A DNA stretch of 64,000 nucleotides from Allobacillus saliphilus (lineage in GTDB: Bacteria; Bacillota; Bacilli; Bacillales; Alkalibacillaceae), in the NCBI RefSeq assembly GCF_018138385.1, contig NZ_JAGSIE010000016.1:16095-80094 (forward strand). Direction: 5' to 3'. The stretch's first letter is position 1; every line of letters starts with the position of its first letter. The translations under genes and the position numbers were made by a program. Below are positions 9,050 through 18,407 of this stretch, in pieces. The notes under the pieces were generated by a model. The model searched no databases. It saw nothing but the letters and a program-made list of their open reading frames with translations, and was not told the DNA's origin.

Positions 9050-9874
9050 ATGAAACGAAAAGATTTATTGACGCCAATAGGTATCGGTTTAGGTGCGACG
9101 ATGATTTTAGTAGGCATCTATTTTAACAGTGGATTTGGGGGCGTTTCGACGTTTATTCAACTTTCTTCCATCGTCGTCGTTGTCGGTGGTTTAATTGGTG
9201 CTCTTTTAATTAACTTTTCGGTGGTAGAATTAAAGATGTTCCGAAAAGTGATGATGGAAGCATTCCATAGTCAAAATTATAATCTCCGAGAATTGATTCA
9301 ATTGTTTATCCAACTTTCTGAAAAGGCAAGAAGAGAAGGTTTACTTGCATTGGAAAGTGAAATGGATGAAGTAGACGATCCATTTATTAGAAAAGGGGTT
9401 TACTTGGCGATTGATGGAATTGAACCTGAAGTTATCAATGAAATTATGAATGCAGAAATCGCGGCTATGGAAGAAAGACACCAAAAGGGACGAAATGTCG
9501 TAGAGAAAGCAGGGGAATACGCACCTGCCTGGGGAATGATCGGTACATTGATTGGGCTTGTATTAATGCTTAATAACTTAGAATCTCCAGAAACTATCGG
9601 TCCGAGTATGGCAATTGCCCTCCTGACGACTTTTTATGGAATGGTATTGGCAAATCTCGTTTTTATCCCAATTGCAGGGAAATTGTACTCACGTACGGAA
9701 CAAGAAATATTTATGAAACAGATTATCGTTGAAGGCGTTATTGGTGTTCAATCTGGTCAAAACCCAAAAATCTTGGAAGAGAAATTGAGTGCATTCCTCT
9801 CAACTGAAGAGCTCAAACTTAATGAGGCAGAAGAGGAAGAAGAGATGATCGGAGAGACGGTTAATGAATCGTAA
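9050..9874 (+). CDS. motP: Flagellar stator protein MotP (sodium type)
   Basis: A MotA/PomA-family membrane protein of 274 residues with four membrane segments (about 7-25, 33-52, 152-172 and 186-208) and a cytoplasmic loop of charged residues that contacts FliG. With MotS it forms the Na+-driven stator found next to ccpA in Bacillus. The ATG at 9050 is chosen because GGGTGAG lies at a proper distance; an in-frame GTG at 9041 is inside that site. It overlaps motS by 11 bp, so the two are translationally coupled. Confidence 0.92.
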   Translation: MKRKDLLTPIGIGLGATMILVGIYFNSGFGGVSTFIQLSSIVVVVGGLIGALLINFSVVELKMFRKVMMEAFHSQNYNLRELIQLFIQLSEKARREGLLALESEMDEVDDPFIRKGVYLAIDGIEPEVINEIMNAEIAAMEERHQKGRNVVEKAGEYAPAWGMIGTLIGLVLMLNNLESPETIGPSMAIALLTTFYGMVLANLVFIPIAGKLYSRTEQEIFMKQIIVEGVIGVQSGQNPKILEEKLSAFLSTEELKLNEAEEEEEMIGETVNES

Positions 9875-10646
9875 GCGTAAAAAACTACCAAAACGCGAAG
9901 CACCAATGTGGATGGTTACATATTCGGATATGATTACGTTAATTCTTGTTTTTTTCATTCTATTATTTTCAATGTCACAAATCGATGCGGTGAAATTTAA
10001 AGCCGTTGCTCAGTCTTATCAAGAACGGGTAATATTTGATTTTATGCCGTCGGCAATCGAAATGGATCATCCGACGGAAAACCAGGAAAATCAGTTGGAT
10101 CCGGCTGAATCCGATTTCGAAGCTATGGTTCCAGACGAGCAAGATGAAGCGATGGAAGACGAAGAAAAGATGGACTCAACAGACGAGGAATCATTAAATG
10201 AATTACATGAAGAAGTGGAACAATTTTTAGATGAAGAAGAATTAAACGGTGTCATTTCAGCTAGCCGAACCGAGCAAGGAGTCGTTCTAGTTTTACAAGA
10301 ACGTGTTTTGTTTGAATCTGGAGAAGCGGAATTGATTGAGGAAGGCTTTCCATTTTTAGAAAAGGTGGGAGTCTTGTTATCGAGTATCCCCAACAATGTA
10401 AAAATTGAAGGTCATACAGATAGTCGACCAATCAATACGTATCGTTTTCCTTCCAACTGGGAACTGAGTGGGGCTAGGGCGAGTAGTGTTGTTCGCTTCT
10501 TTGTAGAGAACCAGGGGTTAAATCCAGCACGGTTCCAAGCCTCAGGCTATGCGGATACGAAACCTTATGTTGATAATAATAGCTCAGAGAATATGCGTTT
10601 AAATCGTCGTGTAGAAATTACTATTTTAAGAGCAGAAAACCAGTGA
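9864..10646 (+). CDS. motS: Flagellar stator protein MotS (sodium type)
   Basis: A MotB-type protein of 260 residues. The single membrane helix contains the ion-binding aspartate in YSDMITLILVFF (Asp22). The C-terminal OmpA-like peptidoglycan-binding domain (about 145-255) has EGHTDSRPI and NRRVEI. Between them, about residues 65-130, is an extremely acidic linker (many DE runs such as DEQDEAMEDEEKMD). Adjacency to ccpA and motP supports the MotS rather than MotB assignment. The stop codon lies inside the terminator hairpin that follows. Confidence 0.92.
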   Translation: MNRKRKKLPKREAPMWMVTYSDMITLILVFFILLFSMSQIDAVKFKAVAQSYQERVIFDFMPSAIEMDHPTENQENQLDPAESDFEAMVPDEQDEAMEDEEKMDSTDEESLNELHEEVEQFLDEEELNGVISASRTEQGVVLVLQERVLFESGEAELIEEGFPFLEKVGVLLSSIPNNVKIEGHTDSRPINTYRFPSNWELSGARASSVVRFFVENQGLNPARFQASGYADTKPYVDNNSSENMRLNRRVEITILRAENQ

Positions 10647-10676
10647 TTGACTTAACGTCATTCACTGGTTTTGTTT
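10636..10676 (+). terminator. Terminator after motS
   Basis: AAAACCAGTGA and TCACTGGTTTT pair across a loop of about 15 bases, with T-rich sequence after. The left arm includes the motS stop codon. Confidence 0.8.
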
Positions 10677-10750
10677 TGAAATTACGAAGTATAGGAAAAA
10701 TCGGAAAATTTACGTTATAATAAACAAAAATTTTTCGTTGCTAACTATTT

Positions 10751-11926
10751 TCATAAAATGTATTTTTGTTCGTTTCTAATAATCTCAAGCGCTTTACCTA
10801 AAGTCAGTTGATTCTTTTCAGTAATTTCTTTTTTACGAGGAATCTCTTTATAAACACGTGAAAGATCCTGCCAATGGGTTGGTAATTGTACTGGGCTTTT
10901 CGGTTGCCATTTTTCAAGCCACTCTTTAGGTAATGGACCTTGTAACGTTTGCCCATCTAAATTAGCAATATTCCATAACTGCGCCCAAGCTCGAGGGACT
11001 ACACGCCATATATCGTAGCCACCGCCACCGAGAGCAACCCATTTGCCATTACAATACTTATGCGCTAATCGGTGAACAAGTTTAGGGATTTCTTCGAAGA
11101 TTTTCATTGAACAGCACAAATGAGTTAATGGATCGTATGCATGGGCATCTGCTCCGTTTTGACTAATAATGATGTCCGGACGAAAATACTCCGTGACTTC
11201 TTCGAGAGATTTAGAATATACTTCTAGAAACGAATCGTCTTCGGTGAAAGCATCGATAGGTAAGTTAAACGAATAACCGAAACCTTCGTTGTGCCCACGC
11301 TCGTTAACGTTTCCCGTGCCTGGAAATAAATATCTTCCCGTTTCATGAATTGAAAATGTACAAACATTTGGATCATCGTAAAACGCCCATTGAACACCAT
11401 CGCCATGGTGGGCATCCGTATCAACGTAGAGAACTTTTAAGTTATAATGTTCGCGCAGGTATTTGATGGCAATTGCCGCATCATTGTATATACAAAAGCC
11501 AGATGCTTTTCCTTTAAATCCATGATGGAGGCCACCACCAATATTGACTGCGTGTGTATAGTCTCCGCTCATGACAGCATCCACAGCTGTCAGTGTTCCT
11601 CCAACTAACTGAGCTGAAGCTTCATGCATATTCTCAAAAATAGGTGTGTCTTGTGTACCGATTCCATATTGCATACCTTGTTCTGATGACAACAAACCAA
11701 CACTTGCTTTTTGTACAGCCTCAATATAGTTTGATTTGTGAATCAGTTTAATCTCTTCATCCGTCGCCATTCGAGGTGGTATGATTTGTTCATCGTCCAA
11801 TGCCCCACTAGCTTTGAGTAAATCATACGTAAGGACCACACGTTTTTGGTTAAATGGGTGGTCGTCCCTAAATTTATAACTTAGAAATGCTTCGGAAAAA
11901 ACGAAAGCTGATTTGTGTGCATTCAT
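10751..11926 (-). CDS. acuC: AcuC, class I/II histone-deacetylase-like protein deacetylase
   Basis: A 391-residue zinc-dependent deacetylase. In B. subtilis AcuC removes the acetyl group that AcuA places on acetyl-CoA synthetase and so reactivates it. HDAC-family landmarks are GGGLHHGFKGKASGFCIYND, DTDAHHGDGVQ, QNGADAHAYD and GGGGYD, which supply the zinc ligands and catalytic histidines. The ATG at 11926 overlaps the acuB stop (ATGA), so it is the last gene of acuABC on the minus strand. Confidence 0.95.
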   Translation of the reverse strand: MNAHKSAFVFSEAFLSYKFRDDHPFNQKRVVLTYDLLKASGALDDEQIIPPRMATDEEIKLIHKSNYIEAVQKASVGLLSSEQGMQYGIGTQDTPIFENMHEASAQLVGGTLTAVDAVMSGDYTHAVNIGGGLHHGFKGKASGFCIYNDAAIAIKYLREHYNLKVLYVDTDAHHGDGVQWAFYDDPNVCTFSIHETGRYLFPGTGNVNERGHNEGFGYSFNLPIDAFTEDDSFLEVYSKSLEEVTEYFRPDIIISQNGADAHAYDPLTHLCCSMKIFEEIPKLVHRLAHKYCNGKWVALGGGGYDIWRVVPRAWAQLWNIANLDGQTLQGPLPKEWLEKWQPKSPVQLPTHWQDLSRVYKEIPRKKEITEKNQLTLGKALEIIRNEQKYIL

Positions 11927-12570
11927 TCGCTCATCCCCGGCAAATTAGGCCAAATTACATGATAGCCTTGTTTTTTTAATTCATCGATGATGGGCATTGG
12001 GTTCATCGTTTGAACTCGTAATACAATTACTCTTTCACTTTGATCTTCTTTTGATGGATAGAGGAAGACAGAAGAAATATTCGTATTCCGATCACTAATA
12101 ATTTGAGCGATTTTCGGTAATGTTCCTATTTTATTAGGCACACGAATTTCAATTTGGGAGCTTTGCTCGCGAATACCTGTTACTTGGATTAATGTGTAAA
12201 GAATATCCTTTTCGGTAACAACACCAATAAGCTTATTGGCATGCGTGACTGGTACACAGGCAATTTCATAATCATAAAAAAGCGAAGCAATATCTTCGAT
12301 GAAATCGAGTGGGTGTGCAGTAATCACCGGACTTGACATAATCGATTGAAGTGGACTTTCTAATATATCCAAGTTTTGTTCAGCTGCTAATATGGAAGGT
12401 GCTGCATCACGGATATCTCGGTCAGAAACAATGCCGACAACTTGATCTTCCTCATCTGTAATGGGGATGTGTCGAATATGGTGCTCATTTAACAATTTTA
12501 AAGCGCTTTCAATTTTGTCTTGAGGGGAGAGTGTAATCACATCTCTACTCATAACTTCTTCGACTATCAT
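11923..12570 (-). CDS. acuB: AcuB, CBS-ACT domain protein
   Basis: A protein of about 215 residues: two CBS domains (about 1-60 and 75-135) with HIRHIPITDEEDQVVGIVSD-like signatures, then an ACT domain (about 138-213). It is co-conserved with AcuA/AcuC, and a role sensing a nucleotide or metabolite to adjust acetate activation is inferred. I choose the ATG at 12570 because the protein then begins MIVEEVMSRDVI, as in B. subtilis AcuB; a TTG two codons upstream is possible. It overlaps acuC by four bases and follows acuA after 19 bp. Confidence 0.92.
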   Translation of the reverse strand: MIVEEVMSRDVITLSPQDKIESALKLLNEHHIRHIPITDEEDQVVGIVSDRDIRDAAPSILAAEQNLDILESPLQSIMSSPVITAHPLDFIEDIASLFYDYEIACVPVTHANKLIGVVTEKDILYTLIQVTGIREQSSQIEIRVPNKIGTLPKIAQIISDRNTNISSVFLYPSKEDQSERVIVLRVQTMNPMPIIDELKKQGYHVIWPNLPGMSE

Positions 12571-12589
12571 TCTCAATCACGCCCCTTTA

Positions 12590-13228
12590 TTATAAAAAGA
12601 AATCTTCACGCCCCATGAAACGCATGGAGTCAAACAACTTAATGGATTCCGCATCTACATTTTTTCCGATACGGACGAGTAAGCAATTCGCAGGGTGAGA
12701 AACAATCTCTGGGTCATCTGTAGACATCGGTTTTAAGCCACCATGGGCCATCATTTTTTCCATTACTTTGCGATATTCCCAAATACTTAGTCCTGTTGTT
12801 TTCATATCCCAATGCCAATGATACTCCGTCGTAATTGTAATATAATTTTCCATGTAATCATCTCTCATGGATAGTTCCAAAATGGTGGAGCCAACCTTCA
12901 TCCCACGGTATTCGTGAGAGACTTCAATAGCCCCTAATTCCAGTAAATTATCCATTTTGTATGTTGCCCAACGCTCCATTGGATCCGGGTGTAAAAAAGT
13001 CGCATAGCCAATAATTTTATCCTCATCGCGAGCGATAATAATTCGACCTTCTTCAAAATCGGCAATTGAAAGAATTGCATCATACTGTTTTTTGGGCGGC
13101 CTGAATGCTTTCAACCCATCATCAAAGTAATAATTTTTAAGCTGTTCTGAATCGACAGGCCCTTCAATGATAATTTCTTTATTATTTTTTTGAATGGTTT
13201 GACTGTAATATGTTTTAGCGTGTTCCAA
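12590..13228 (-). CDS. acuA: AcuA, protein acetyltransferase
   Basis: A GNAT-family acetyltransferase of 212 residues that in B. subtilis acetylates the active-site lysine of acetyl-CoA synthetase and inactivates it. The acetyl-CoA binding region is near ELGAIEVSHEYRGMKVGSTIL (quoted in part: EVSHEYRGMKVGS, about residues 101-113). A TTG start at 13228 with upstream GGTGG is used. It is the first gene of acuABC. The usual divergent partner acsA is absent; instead a penicillin-binding protein gene on the same strand lies upstream, separated by a terminator. A TATAAT box lies at 13270-13265 on the minus strand, with a weak -35. Confidence 0.9.
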   Translation of the reverse strand: MEHAKTYYSQTIQKNNKEIIIEGPVDSEQLKNYYFDDGLKAFRPPKKQYDAILSIADFEEGRIIIARDEDKIIGYATFLHPDPMERWATYKMDNLLELGAIEVSHEYRGMKVGSTILELSMRDDYMENYITITTEYHWHWDMKTTGLSIWEYRKVMEKMMAHGGLKPMSTDDPEIVSHPANCLLVRIGKNVDAESIKLFDSMRFMGREDFFL

Positions 13229-13319
13229 ATCGACACCACCTACAAAAATTACGACTTCAGTTCAATTATAACAGAAGATGATTTGGAAAAATAGAAGGAG
13301 GAGAGAGGGAGTCATATCA

Positions 13320-13356
13320 TAAAAAAATGGCAAGTAGCTCACTTACGCTGCTTGCC
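13320..13356 (-). terminator. Terminator of the class A PBP gene
   Basis: On the minus strand a 10-bp stem (arms at 13347-13356 and 13329-13338) is followed by seven T (13327-13321). It separates the PBP gene from acuABC. Confidence 0.85.
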
Positions 13357-13397
13357 AATAAGGTTCAAGTGAAAAGTTGTTATCAAAAGAAAGAGTA

Positions 13398-16300
13398 TTA
13401 ATCGCCTTGTTCAATTTGTTCGTCTTTCTTATCGTCCCCACCGTTACCATTTTCGTTTCCACCGGAGTTGTCGCTTCCATTTGAATTTCCGCCGCTTGAT
13501 TCTTCCTCTTTTTTATCTTCTTCTTTCTTTTTCTCTTCCTCTTTTTTCTTTTCCTCTTCTTCTTTCTTCTTTTGCTCTTCTTTCTTTTTCTTCTCTTCTT
13601 CTTTTTTCTTTTTCTCTTCTTCAGAGGTTACGTTTCCGAATATGACTGTACTGGATATGCTCGATTCTTTACCGTAAAAATTCACTGCACGAACAGCGTA
13701 AACTTTATTTTTCGATGGAACACGTATTGAAGTTTCTGTCGTAGCGTCAATCTGTTTAAAGTCTCCACCTTTTTCATTAGCCATAAAGACGCGATAGCCA
13801 ATCGCATTACTGCTATCGTTCCATGTTAATGTGCTACCACTCATGGAAACACCACTTGGCGTACCAGGATTACTGTTCTTAGGTGATTCAGATTCAGGGA
13901 CGACTAGATCTTTCCAAGCTTCGTTGTCCGGCAATAATTTACTGAGGTCATCAATCTGGAACCAAGCAGGTCCCATCTCTTCAATGAAATCAGGTTTAAT
14001 GAAATAGCCTTGTTCAGTAAATTCTTCTGGAGTTGAATCGGCAGCTTCATACGTTTTATCACCGATTTTTACATAGTTACCTTTCTTGACACTGTCATCT
14101 TTTTCGGTCGGAACATGTTCGATATTAAAGAGATCTGTTTGAACTAATCCAAGTGCATGACAAGCCTCACTTGGAAGCTTTCCAGAAATCAAACAGTAGC
14201 TACGCTGCACGATTCCACCTGGGCTTTCATGTCGTTTACTTGGCGTTACAAGTTCTGGATCGACATCGGCTGCTGCATTAACCAACGCAGACCAGTAACC
14301 GGTATTACGACTACTATAGCCAAGCGAACAACCACCAGGACAACTGTTTAGACTCATAATATTACTTTCTCTACCTGAAACATGTCCATTGGAGTCTAAA
14401 TCATATAATCCGTACCCGAACCATGTACCGATTGTCACATTTGGATTTGTACCAACAAACCATGCATCCGCAAAGTTTTGAGATGTACCTGTTTTTCCTG
14501 CCCAATCTACACTTGGGTTATTCAGGCGGCTCTTAATATATGTTGCTGTACCGTTTGATATAACATCACGCATAACATCCAGCGTTAAATATGCTGTTTG
14601 TGGCGTGAAGACTTCGGTTTCTTGAACCTCATGCTCATAAACAGGGTTTCCATCTTGATCTACTATTTTTTCAATCATAAACGGTTCAGCTCGTTTTCCA
14701 CCATTCGAAAAAGCTGTAAACCCACTTGTCACATCTGCAACTGTTGAATAGAAAGATCCTAATACTGCAGGAGGAAAATTTTCCGTTTGTGCTTCTTCGT
14801 TTGAATCAGCAATTCCAAGTTTCGTTAAATATCTTGCTGGATTATTATCAACAGCTAGCAAACCACGCATGATACGAGCAGCAGGCAAGTTATGTGATTT
14901 CGCCAATGCTTCTCTTGCTGTCACAATACCACGCTCTCTACCAGCATAGTTGGAAGGTGACCAATCACCAATCGAAAAGCCAATATCAGGAACAGGAGTT
15001 CCCGGTTGGAAAATTCCTAATTCAAACGCTGGTCCATAACCGAGCAATGGCTTCATCGTACTTCCGTTTGGTCGAGTGTTATAAAAAGCATAGTTGATAT
15101 TGTCATTTTTATAGCCACGTCCACCTACAAACGAAATAATTCGTCCTGTGCTGTTTTCAATCATACTCGCGCCTGTTTCAATGGGTATTTCACGAGTTTC
15201 AAGTTCACCCGTTTGTGGGTTAGTAACCTGAACTGTTTTCGTCGGATAGAAGTGACCGTAATTTGCAGTAGCATCCTGCCAAGCGTCATAAATATCCTTG
15301 TTGATTGTTGTATGGATACTATAGCCTTTATGTTTCAAATCACGTTCTGCTTGTTCACGATATTCCGTACGAGCTTCTTTTTCTTCCACTGAATAAAATT
15401 CTTCTTTTGAATAACCATCATTCTTAGCTAAATGCAATGCCATTTTTTCGATGGCACGTTCTTCGATCTCGATTGTTAAATAAGGGTAATCTGAGAAAAG
15501 TGATTCCTTTTTATCTGTCAAACTAGCAATTACATCAAAGTCTCTTGCTTCATTATATTGTTCTTCGGTAATCTTTCCCGTTTCTAACATTCTGCTTAAA
15601 ACAATATTTTTCCGGTCTAAGCCATCCTGTAATGCTTTTTCTGATTTCTTTTCGCCACCTTGTAGAAACGGTGTATAAGCATAAGGGTTTTGCGGCATAC
15701 CTGCTATGTATGCTGCTTGAGCCAAGTTCAGTTCACTTGGTGATACATCAAACAGACCATCTGCAGCAGCTTGAATGCCGGCTATGTTTCTACCCGAAGA
15801 ATCCCGCCCAAAAGGAACGATATTTAAATAAGCTTCTAACAATTGATCTTTCTCGATGAACTTCTCAATTCTCGAAGCAATCAATATTTCCTTTGCTTTT
15901 CGGTCAAAGGAAACTTCACTGGAAAGAATTTGGTTTTTTACAATCTGCTGTGTTAATGTACTACCACCCGTTTGGGAGTCAGCATTTGTGAATTCTTGTA
16001 ACATCGCACGCATAATCGCTTTCGGTACGAATCCATTATGCTCATAAAATAATTCGTCTTCTGTTGCTATGACAGCATTTTTTACATGATCTGATACTTT
16101 ATCTAATGTTGTTTCTTCTCTATGGATGTCACTACGAAGCTTCCCCATATACACATCGTTCGCAAAGTAAATATGAGAAGTCTCTTCGTAGTCAAATACG
16201 AGTTGTTTCATTTCATCTTCATCTTCAACGGGCATATCATCTACCAATGAAGCGAAATATCCTAATCCGACGCCCCCTACGATGAATCCGCCTACGAGTC

Positions 16301-16421
16301 CGATGACGATAAAGAATAATAAAATATTCCAACCAACATCTAAGCCGATTCGTGTAAAACGAGGAAACTTTCCGTCTTGAAAAAATTTCAGGAATTTATT
16401 TTTTGATTCATTTGAACCCAT
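13398..16421 (-). CDS. Class A penicillin-binding protein (PBP1A family) with FN3 domain and Lys/Glu tail
   Basis: A bifunctional peptidoglycan synthase of about 1007 residues. It has an N-terminal cytoplasmic segment, a membrane anchor (about 31-57), and a GT51 transglycosylase with EDELFYEHNG (Glu121), GGSTLTQQIVKN and a RKAKEI motif. The transpeptidase has Ser454 (STMK), SHN (509-511) and KTGT (643-646). A fibronectin type III-like domain follows (about 852-929), then a low-complexity run almost entirely of K and E (934-974) and an SGGN/DG-rich end. The ATG at 16421 has a GGAGG site; an upstream ATG at 16472 has none. Gene symbol is left open because ponA, pbpD and pbpF homologues cannot be separated by eye. 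Confidence 0.93.
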   Translation of the reverse strand: MGSNESKNKFLKFFQDGKFPRFTRIGLDVGWNILLFFIVIGLVGGFIVGGVGLGYFASLVDDMPVEDEDEMKQLVFDYEETSHIYFANDVYMGKLRSDIHREETTLDKVSDHVKNAVIATEDELFYEHNGFVPKAIMRAMLQEFTNADSQTGGSTLTQQIVKNQILSSEVSFDRKAKEILIASRIEKFIEKDQLLEAYLNIVPFGRDSSGRNIAGIQAAADGLFDVSPSELNLAQAAYIAGMPQNPYAYTPFLQGGEKKSEKALQDGLDRKNIVLSRMLETGKITEEQYNEARDFDVIASLTDKKESLFSDYPYLTIEIEERAIEKMALHLAKNDGYSKEEFYSVEEKEARTEYREQAERDLKHKGYSIHTTINKDIYDAWQDATANYGHFYPTKTVQVTNPQTGELETREIPIETGASMIENSTGRIISFVGGRGYKNDNINYAFYNTRPNGSTMKPLLGYGPAFELGIFQPGTPVPDIGFSIGDWSPSNYAGRERGIVTAREALAKSHNLPAARIMRGLLAVDNNPARYLTKLGIADSNEEAQTENFPPAVLGSFYSTVADVTSGFTAFSNGGKRAEPFMIEKIVDQDGNPVYEHEVQETEVFTPQTAYLTLDVMRDVISNGTATYIKSRLNNPSVDWAGKTGTSQNFADAWFVGTNPNVTIGTWFGYGLYDLDSNGHVSGRESNIMSLNSCPGGCSLGYSSRNTGYWSALVNAAADVDPELVTPSKRHESPGGIVQRSYCLISGKLPSEACHALGLVQTDLFNIEHVPTEKDDSVKKGNYVKIGDKTYEAADSTPEEFTEQGYFIKPDFIEEMGPAWFQIDDLSKLLPDNEAWKDLVVPESESPKNSNPGTPSGVSMSGSTLTWNDSSNAIGYRVFMANEKGGDFKQIDATTETSIRVPSKNKVYAVRAVNFYGKESSISSTVIFGNVTSEEEKKKKEEEKKKKEEQKKKEEEEKKKEEEKKKEEDKKEEESSGGNSNGSDNSGGNENGNGGDDKKDEQIEQGD

Positions 16422-16599
16422 CTTCAAACCTCCTAAATAATCTAATTTATTATAGCATAGATTAATAGACACTACATATTACAAATTACCTGATAATTCA
16501 ACGAATGATATGAAGAGAATAATATTGTTTCTAGTTGAAAAATAAATATAGATATGCTTTAATAAATGAAAGAAAATCATATATAAATGTATTGAAGAG

Positions 16600-16806
16600 T
16601 GAGAGTAGAACATGTCTTAGGAGCAACAGAGAGCTGGTGGTTGGTGCAAACCAGTCCGATTCATGATTCGAATTACGACTTGGAGCATTCTCTAATGAAA
16701 GTTAGAGACGGTAAATCCGTTATCTGAATGAGTGACAGCTAAATTCTGTAACTAGGGTGGTACCGCGATTCCCTCGTCCCTATGACTGGACGTGGGATTT
16801 TTTTGT
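16600..16806 (+). promoter_or_regulatory. Tyrosine T-box leader of tyrS
   Basis: The leader has the T-box order: a stem I region with specifier sequence GAATTACGA (the TAC tyrosine codon at 16674-16676), the conserved T-box core CTAGGGTGGTACCGCG (about 16752-16767), then a terminator hairpin (ATTCCCTCGTCC paired with GGACGTGGGATT) and seven T. Uncharged tRNA-Tyr should favour the antiterminator and raise tyrS expression. It fills most of the 425-bp space between the PBP gene and tyrS. Confidence 0.93.
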
Positions 16807-16822
16807 GTAAAAAAATATATAG

Positions 16823-18115
<1,293 letters not shown>

Positions 18116-18157
18116 GCCCGATAAGGAAGTAGAGACAAATTTAATGAAACATGAAAG

Positions 18158-18197
18158 CCCGAACAATTTTGATGTAATAAATTGTTCGGGTTTTTCT
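18158..18197 (+). terminator. Terminator after tyrS
   Basis: CCCGAACAATTT (18158-18169) pairs with AAATTGTTCGGG (18179-18190) across a nine-base loop, followed by five T. Confidence 0.9.
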
Positions 18198-18220
18198 AAT
18201 TCTTGTTTGGCAGATGTTTC

Positions 18221-18300
18221 TTCAGCAGTCATCGACCAAACTTCAACAGTCATCCGCCAAACTTCAGCAGTCAGCAGCCAGCAGTCAAACCTCAACAGCC
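18221..18300. repeat. 21-bp tandem repeat, second locus of family A
   Basis: Units start at 18221, 18242, 18263 and 18291. Two are 21 bp, one is 28 bp with a 7-bp internal addition, and the last is partial. The unit (TTCARCAGTCATC...CCAAAC) is the same family as 1121-1274, and both loci contain one 28-bp variant. Like that array it follows a terminator. Confidence 0.8.
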
Positions 18301-18407
18301 TGGCTCACTATCCTAATCCATAATAGATTGTTTTTATTGTAGCCATGTCGAGACAGTAAACGTATGATAAAATGGTTATATATGAAAGAAAAGTGAGGGA
18401 ATACATA

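Noticed and set aside
13229..13317. cre site upstream of acuABC
   Set aside because: acuABC is CcpA-controlled in B. subtilis, but I found no sequence close to the cre consensus here.
13468..13677. Plus-strand Ser/Phe-rich frame opposite the PBP tail
   Set aside because: It is the antisense reading of Lys/Glu codons and has no gene features of its own.
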